Made by a program: the position numbers and the translations under genes | NCBI GenBank assembly: GCA_030737875.1 | Contig: CM060915.1 | Coordinates: forward strand, 636,556,786 to 636,620,785 | From: Allium sativum | Taxonomy: Eukaryota; Streptophyta; Magnoliopsida; Asparagales; Amaryllidaceae | DNA length: 64,000 bases | Direction: 5' to 3' | In this document: piece after piece, positions 57,501 through 64,000 of the stretch | How positions within the stretch are numbered: position 1 is the stretch's first letter | Layout: every line of letters begins with the position of its first letter | Notes under the pieces: generated by a model | The model's input: the letters and a program-made list of their open reading frames with translations, nothing else | Databases searched by the model: none | What the model was told of the DNA's origin: nothing

Positions 57501-59094
57501 TATTATGGTTTTGTGAATACGCTTATTCCAAAGTGATAAGTGTATGGCTATGGTTTTCAAATTAACGAAAACAAAAGATTTGTGAATATACTTTTCCTGT
57601 GGAGATTAGTATATGGAATCGATTTTTAACAGTCGATGAAATGATTTTAATGAATGGTTTAATTAAAAGGGTCTGTGATGTTGATGTGCCTAACTGTATT
57701 TTTTTGATTTGGTAGCTAAAGAACTAACTACCAATAAATTCATTTTTAGCTTATAACGTGTTTGTTCAAGGAGCCAGGATTGAAATTGGATCCAAAACCA
57801 CTTCGAACCGACTTTGCGTTCGAACCTGAATTTGCAGGTATGTTTGTGCAAAAACAAAGTATTGAGGGTGAAAGGGTTACTTGCTACAAATCCTATGGAT
57901 GCAGTAAAAGTAACGTCTTCGGTTCGTTCTGTTCCTGAACGACTTGTATGAATGAATGTTATCAGTAAATAGCCAATGAAGGGCGATGAACATTCAAAGA
58001 TGAAATATGCCATGGGTGAAAGGTAAAAACATAGCCTCTAGCCTCATCAACCAGGAATGACTAAAATCAAGGCAGATGCAGCATAACTATGTTGGTCGTA
58101 CCCATTAGGGTATGTTTATCACCAAGTCTAGAACTGTTAACCCTTATTATATGTTGGTTGCTGATCACAACCATGGTGATGACATATTCGGTACTATCAA
58201 GTTAAATGGTAGGCCGGTTTTGTATTGGCAGGGGTGCAAGATGTTGATCTTGCGACCTCAATACGCATATTCAGAGATGTGTTGTATCGGGTGGTACCCC
58301 AGTGCCCAGTCGTTGTATGGAATCCAAACTCTAATACGAGCCTTTTACGGTTTAGTTGGTATAACTAGTATGTTGGAATTTAGTTAATTTAACAATTTCG
58401 GCTAGATTGATTAGTATTTGTATTTAGATATTATTATAATATCATTGGATTTATAATAAAAGTGTTTTAATTACCGTAAGGGAAAAACATGTGCCTAGTT
58501 TATGTGGTCATGTCTTACGAGAGTTTCATTCTTTTGAAAAAAAAGTTTTCAAAAATTAAGCAAGCTGATTGTGATGTGATTTTTTCACTGTTAAGTATCT
58601 CAGATCGACAATTCATGTGATTTTGTTTTTTGCAAAATGGATTCAGTCAGACCAAGCATATTTTCCAAGTTCGCTTTGGATTTGCTTGGAGCTACAACAG
58701 AGGAGCTGGAGTCGAGACGTATGATTGTATTTACTGTTTTGGTTTATTTTCGCTGTGTGTGTTGTATTTATCAATCATTGTACAAACATATTGTTATGAC
58801 TGTATATGTTGATTTTTGTGTACTCTGATTATTCATTCATGTATATATAAAGTTTTCTCTTGTGTAAAGAGTATTAGTATATTATATTTTATTCATTTCA
58901 CTGTGATATTCTTATCTTTTCTGATTTTGATGTGTTTTTGTTCTTCGATCTTCTTCTTATATTTTAATTCTTCTTTCTCATCCTCTGACTTCTTTCTTCT
59001 AACTTTCTGGGTTTTCGGTACTTGAATTTGGCACGTGAATGTGGAGGATGTATTGTTATCGAAATTTGAGCATAAAATTTCTCGGGCAGTTACA
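54502..59094 (+). repeat. 5' LTR of element E (4593 bp)
   Basis: Contains CGACGAAACCAG modules like those of C (54905-54935), a TATA-like CCTATATACACC at 55046, the block at 57200-57280 shared with C at 12215-12290, and a pyrimidine-rich tail with TTTCTGGGTTTTCGGTACTTG (58998-59026) that is also near the end of LTR C (13970-13995). ORFs inside are short and unsupported. Confidence 0.8.
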
Positions 59095-59096
59095 TT

Positions 59097-59114
59097 TGGT
59101 ATCAAAGCCGAAGG
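59097..59114 (+). other. Primer binding site of element E
   Basis: TGGTATCAAAGCCGAAGG, one change in the TGGTATCAGAGC core. Confidence 0.8.
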
Positions 59115-61421
59115 TTAAGTGATAACCTTGGCTCTGTGGCGTAACTCAATAAGAGATAAGGTAATGGAATGCCTTATTTGAGTTTGAGCGTATACATATG
59201 AGACCGTATTTGTTAGCGTTATAAAATGTTTTATATTATGTTGTTTATCTGTTGAGTGACATATAAATTTCACATTGGTGTGTTTTGCCGACGTGGTCAA
59301 TAGGAACTTCTAAACACTTAAACAAGGCAAGTAGACATGGTATTGTTTTAAAGTGTTGATAAATGAAATAATTTTATCAAGATTTTATATGTTTTTATAT
59401 TTAAAAGAATTTTCAAACTGAGCATAGTTTTATGATTGATTAGTTTGATTTCAAATGATTATATTTTATTATTATCATTTATTGCTTGATTAGTCGTGCT
59501 CACTTTCGAGCGTTGACTAGTGTTGATTGATTTGTAGTTATACCCGACCAGTTTATGTGTGTTAGCTACTTTTTTTAGATAAGAGCGATGTTATCACTTT
59601 CTTGCATGGGTTGGGTAGGTTTATAATTAGAAAAAAACTTAGAAATGAATACCGTGTGAATTCAGTTTCACGATTTGACAATACGGCATTCGATAATGTT
59701 GTTGGATAAGAATTGAACCTAAGTAAGTGATTTAATGTGAATTTAAATAAGGAAGAACTTAGGTGAAGTAATCTTATATAGAATTAGAATTATATAAGTA
59801 TAATTTGTAAATGATATTTATAAATGGGAAATGGAATTGAGTTGAGGATTGAAGGATCTGAATTTCCGGTAAATTCAAAAAATGGGTTTTCAAGATTTAA
59901 AAGGGAATATAGTGAATATTTTAAAGCTGTTTATGAAAATAAATGGATTTTAAAGAGTTTTAAAACATAGATCTTACTTTGATTGCTGAAAAATAATTCT
60001 GATGATGTCTGCAGCATCACCGATGTTCATTTTCGAGTTTCTACGTAAGAACTTGCTGCCATAGATAAATTGTTGGATTAAAATAAAAGGTTGGTTTGAA
60101 TCCTGAATTTACGGTTTTGAAATCCAGAGTTTGATTCCAAAAAATTTCATCTAAATTATAATATGGATGCATGTATATTATCAGTGCTAGATTTATTTGA
60201 TTGTGCATTTAACTTGATAGGATGTGTCATAGATATGTAATACAATATTCGACGATTTAGGACAGTCGAAATTTTCAAGTTACATTTGAAACCCCAGCTT
60301 AGTTTATATAAAAAATATAAGAAAATTGGGTTGAAATTTATTAATTAAACGAAGTTTAAGCTTATTAATTAAAATTTAATTAAAACAAGTTCATCGTGCA
60401 GCTGTAGTTCGTAGTTTTACGATTTGAACTTCAATTGATTGTATAGGATCTAGTATAAGTCAGAATTCTTTGAAACAAGAATCTTCCAGATCCGTTGGAT
60501 TATAATTTTCCAACGAAAGAGAAAAATCAAGATTTTATCTTTCAGATTTTGAGATATGTCAAAATCAAATTTTCAGAAAAATCATGATATGGTAGTTTAA
60601 CTATAACAATTTATTTAGTAAATGGAAGTATTTTAAGTAAATAAAATTTGGATTTCCATTAATAAAATATACCTGCTCAGTATATTAACCTGTGGGGAAT
60701 TTAGGATTTGGATTTTCGAGTTGCTTAAGGTAGCATGAATGTTCGATTAAGTAATAATCTGAGGCTGTTGAATGAATGGTGACGCTTAACAGGTTATTTG
60801 TCGTCCTGGCGCGATGATGAGGTTTATATTCAGAATAAACCACGAATTAAAGTTATTAGTGTTCATAACACTATATGATATTTATATATGTTGATTGATT
60901 GTGGCTGCATGTAGCGTTATGCTACATTTGTTTTGTTTACCGATTTGCATCATTATTGCCAGTTGCATCATATTTGGTAGTTGTTACGATTGCTATGTTG
61001 TTTATGCATATGGATTGTTGTTGTATTACTTGTCTATTTATTTAACTCTCTGTTGGGTTATGTAAGTATATACGGGTTTATAGAAGCAAAAGCTTCCTAG
61101 CTTGCTTTAGCTTTTGTCTTATGGTAAAGATATGTTTTTTCCGACAAAATGGTACATATTTCAGATTACATACTGTATGTGGTCTTATATATTGTTTTCT
61201 CCTATCTTGGGATGCCTCATCACTGAGATGAGAAGTATAGTATCATATATTGTGATTGTGAAAATTTTCGGATGGGCCCTACAATGGAGGAGTTGCTGAA
61301 AATTTACGAAAATTTTAGGTATTAGAAAATTTTAACAATGTTTTTGAGAAATCTTTAGAAGTAAAATTAATCGGATTGTAACAATCTTCTTAACTAGTGA
61401 TTTTGGGGGCAAAATCCTTTT
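59115..61421 (+). other. Interior of element E, non-coding, with an LTR-like segment
   Basis: No retrotransposon protein motif was found. 60370-60600 resembles the start of LTR C (8395-8570): shared blocks include TAGTTCGTA, ACTTCAAT, AGGATC.G.TATAAGTC, GGATTATAATTTTC and GAAAGAGAAAAAT. Confidence 0.65.
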
Positions 61422-61433
61422 AAGGGGAAAGAA
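61422..61433 (+). other. Polypurine tract of element E
   Basis: AAGGGGAAAGAA preceded by TTTTGGGGGCAAAATCC, directly before the second LTR. Confidence 0.85.
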
Positions 61434-61639
61434 TGTAACAACCTGGATTTTTATATAAGAAAATTTAATTAATTCAAATGTATAAAACGATTAATTTTAA
61501 GAATTAATTGCTTGAGTTAAATTTTAAATAAGAATTTGGATATTAAATTAGCCTGAAATTGAGAATCTTGAGTTTAAAGTCCAATTAAATTTATATTGAA
61601 GTTATGTAAAATTCTATTTGAATACACTACAACAAATTT

Positions 61640-62300
61640 ACCTTTTAATAGCATGTGAAAAACGCTATAATAGGTTACCATAGCATTAGTGACGACGCTA
61701 TATAACGACATGCAATAATAGCCCTGTTATATCTTATAGCTCAAATCTAAACGCTATAATTATATACATTTTATAGCGCTTGTTCACCAGCATGAAATGT
61801 TTTACATAGCGTTTAGACCTTGCAATTATATTTAGTTGCTAAAATCTCAGCTTAGTTTTTATAGCGTTATCAATGATTTTATAGCACATATTCATTGCTA
61901 TGAAAAATGTTTTCCATTTTATTTTTTGAAAAAAATCCGCTATTATTGAATTATCTATTGATACATAGCGTTCAGACCATACTATGTTAAATACTCACTT
62001 TTTTTTTATAGCATTATTACTGTTCTCATAGCTCATATCTAGTGATATGAAAAAATTTCCACACGGTTTACATTTTATATAGCATTTCACATTTTGATTC
62101 CATAAGTGGAGTTTTCCGCTATGAATATTTGGAGTATATATAGCATTTTTAATCTTTTTGTAGCACACATTCAATAATATGAAAAGGTTTTCCACACTAT
62201 TTAATTTTTAACATAGCATTTCACCTTTTATTTCCATAAGTGCACTTTTCTGCTATTAATATTTTTAATATATAGCACATTTATTTCAGCTATGATCTTT
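61640..62300. repeat. Subterminal ATAGC repeat field of the CACTA element
   Basis: At least 15 ATAGC or TATAGCG-type motifs, direct and inverted, occur at 20-60 bp spacing. Confidence 0.8.
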
Positions 62301-62499
62301 ATGTAACAAATCTCTTATTTTATTTGTGCACAGTTCAAACAATTAAGCAGTAAATTCACAAGACAAAACTGTCAATAGCAAAAAATTAATACCAAAAACA
62401 TATTTGATTTCAATTACAAAGTCATAGTTAATAAAATATACTAATATATATAGAAATAAGTAACATACATGTTGTTCAAACATCGTTTCGAAACAAGAT

Positions 62500-63253
62500 A
62501 TGAAAAATTACTTAGTCTTCAGCTCGTAAGCTTGTCCAACTTCTAGAACCTGCAATTCACAAGTACACGTTACAGTCTTATAACAAAGCAAAATGGAAGA
62601 AACACGAGCAAAATGCAAGAAACACGAAGTGTATGTAAGCATGTTAGCATTTCAATGTACCATTTTTTTACATCTTATTCAGTCATACTCTAAAGTTACA
62701 TGAGAACCAATTAACATGATCAATAACTTGTTGGAACAACAACTCAAATTGACCTAGGTTACAATTGGAATCAGTTCTGGCTTTTACCTGGGTTACAAAC
62801 GAAATCTTAACATACATGAGCAACCACTGCTTTATCTATAGGACTTCCTTTTTGCCATTTGAGCTATATTTGGATTATTCTTCTCCCAAAACTCTATTTC
62901 TTCGTTGTTCCGATCTATTTGCATAACCTACATACATGTAACATTTGTTTTCAAGTTAGGGGAACATCAATTGTTATTACCAGACCAGTTTCATTTCAAG
63001 TAGCATGTAATGATGTATAAATAAATAAATAAATAAATAAATAAATAGAGGATAATATATCTTAAAGTTGAAAACTTATTGTTTTGTTAGGATCATAACA
63101 CGCATATACTACAGCTACCATGTCGTTGAACTCTGCACTATTTTTATTTCCAACCAGAACTACCTGTTTCCTTAATGGGACGGAGAGCAGATCCACTGCA
63201 CAACACAGCAGAACGACAATGCTATGACTTTTCGATCTTTTTTCAAATACTGC
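62500..63253 (-). pseudogene. Captured, broken C-terminal fragment of a SPATA20-like (DUF255, thioredoxin-domain) gene
   Basis: Exon-like block 63080-63253 follows a good acceptor (TGCAG) and encodes AVFEKR...CCAVDLLSVPLRKQVVLVG...YDPNKT. Block 62788-62927 follows TATGTAG and encodes QIDRNNEEIEFWEKNNPNIA, then, after a one-base frame change, DKAVVAHVC, a TAA, and DFVCNP up to a GT donor. These match the C-terminal region of plant spermatogenesis-associated protein 20-like proteins. A third possible exon begins at 62549. Defects: the donor after YDPNKT is ATAAGT instead of GTAAGT (63078-63079), with a frameshift and a stop in the next exon. Introns are retained, so it is genomic capture, not a retrocopy. 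The thioredoxin-like and toroid portions are absent. Confidence 0.75.
63018..63048. repeat. (AAAT)n microsatellite
   Basis: About seven AAAT units within an intron-like part of the captured SPATA20 fragment. Confidence 0.9.
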
Positions 63254-64000
63254 CTGCATACCAAAATCAAAACTTTCGTTACACGATCTATTTCTTTTAT
63301 AAATGTGTTAAGGTAAAATCCTGAGATAGCAGCCTCACATCAGCTTCATCAAATTTATAAGATGAAGGTTGTTTCACATTCAATCACTGATTACCTCAGC
63401 AACTAATCCAGAATTATTGGAAACCATATATGTTTGTCCCCTTGTAAAATGTTGAGCGAAATTTGATGGGTTTAAATAATAAGTATTTGCAAATATTAAT
63501 ATTAAGATCGATTTTATCAGCTTCTCGATTTCATATATATAATAATTAAAGTACATGCATCACTCGCATTAAATAATGAATATAGATGATTAATTTTATT
63601 AGTGATGGATATTAGTTATTAAAGATTTAGATTCATCCCTTATTTTCAAGTTTGATACAAGAAAAACCTTCGTCAGAAACAGGTTTTAAATTACACTTCT
63701 GAAATTATTTTTGATAGAATTTTCTTTTTTCTCAAAAATAAAATCTGTACATCGCAGCAGGGTTCTGCTTTATGTTTGCAGTCTACCTAGAACTAAAATT
63801 GGAGGCATTCTTCAAAACATGCTTTCAAGAAGGGAAGACTGCATTTTGAAACCTCAAAGAAGGTGTTTTTACCAAAAGTTCTATTTTAGTTACCACTAAA
63901 AATGTATAATATTTTTAAATAAACAGAAAAACTGGTAGCTTACCAAAAAGATGTGCCGCAGTATTTTTGTAATATATGGATTTATCTCCTGAAATGATTG
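63254..64000. other. Remaining CACTA interior, no gene recognised
   Basis: AT-rich sequence. I looked for upstream SPATA20 exons on the minus strand and found none that I could support. A short plus-strand frame (63711-63899) has no recognisable domain. Confidence 0.4.

Larger units (their letters stand above)
54502..61624 (+). mobile_element. Element E: older giant-LTR non-autonomous retrotransposon, truncated by CACTA
   Basis: Left LTR 54502-59094 (4593 bp), PBS from 59097, non-coding interior of 2339 bp, PPT at 61422-61433, then the first 191 bp of the second LTR (61434-61624) before a CACTA element interrupts it. The left terminus reads CGTAACAAACC versus TGTAACAACC in the right LTR. The LTR starts differ at perhaps one position in eight. 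Organisation, leader after the PBS and several LTR blocks (TCAAGGTCTGAGAGGTAA, ACTTGAACGACTTC) match element C, so C and E form one family at different ages. No gag-pol motifs are found. Confidence 0.82.
61625..64000. mobile_element. Left end of a CACTA (En/Spm) transposon, continuing beyond the window
   Basis: CACTACAACAAATTTACC interrupts the LTR of E exactly after GAATA; CACTA is the diagnostic terminus. The first ~700 bp are filled with ATAGC/ATAGCG/CGCTAT motifs in both orientations, as in the transposase-binding subterminal repeats of CACTA elements. No matching TTGTAGTG end is present up to 64000, so the other end is outside. The expected 3-bp TSD is ATA. Confidence 0.82.

Noticed and set aside
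63711..63899. 62-codon plus-strand frame near the window end
   Set aside because: No domain, no splice-consistent neighbours; may overlap CACTA or captured sequence but cannot be supported.

Overview
The window is a eukaryotic, almost certainly flowering-plant (probably eudicot) nuclear segment. Evidence: plant Ty3/Gypsy chromoviruses primed by initiator-Met tRNA, hAT, CACTA and MITE-type transposons, GT-AG introns, AT-rich sequence, and one intact ten-exon plant-type gene for N6-methyl-AMP deaminase (MAPDA/ADAL). About 80% is nested transposable elements, and most nesting events can be dated relative to one another from target-site duplications (TSDs).

Layout. (A) 1-6569: left-truncated, decayed chromovirus on the minus strand with its 5' LTR at 3985-6569, inserted in an inverted fragment (6570-6789) of an LTR of family B. 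(B) 6825-30049: a complete but inactive minus-strand chromovirus with TSD TATAC. Its 3' LTR is split by (C) 8239-20860, a young non-autonomous element with two 5814-bp LTRs around only 994 bp of internal sequence and TSD CCGAT. (hAT) 30443-42274: a small hAT-like element with an 8-bp TSD, split by (D) 31122-42087, a very young minus-strand Tekay-like chromovirus with TSD ATTGT. D has LTRs differing at about 3 bases, an intact 1461-codon gag-pol frame and an early stop in its chromodomain. 42283-43200 is a diverged relative of the giant LTRs, and 43376-44080 is a CGACTAGTCG-rich repeat.

Host gene: MAPDA, plus strand, 44530-52827, 365 codons, all splice sites GT-AG. It is expected to remove the N6-methyl-amino group of N6-methyl-AMP released by turnover of m6A RNA, giving IMP. 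Its first and ninth introns carry related hAT-like repeats, microsatellites and a retroposon tail. Downstream are a (TA)33 tract, a palindromic MITE and a possible LINE tail.

Right end: (E) 54502-61624, an older relative of C (4.6-kb LTR, 2.3-kb non-coding interior, truncated second LTR). It is interrupted by the left end of a CACTA transposon (61625 to beyond the window) that contains a broken fragment of a plant SPATA20-like (DUF255/thioredoxin-domain) gene on the minus strand.

The most novel material is the C/E family: plus-strand, coding-free, giant-LTR elements with chromovirus-type PBS and PPT, presumably mobilised in trans by chromoviruses such as D. All identities rest on reading motifs and translations; no database search was possible.
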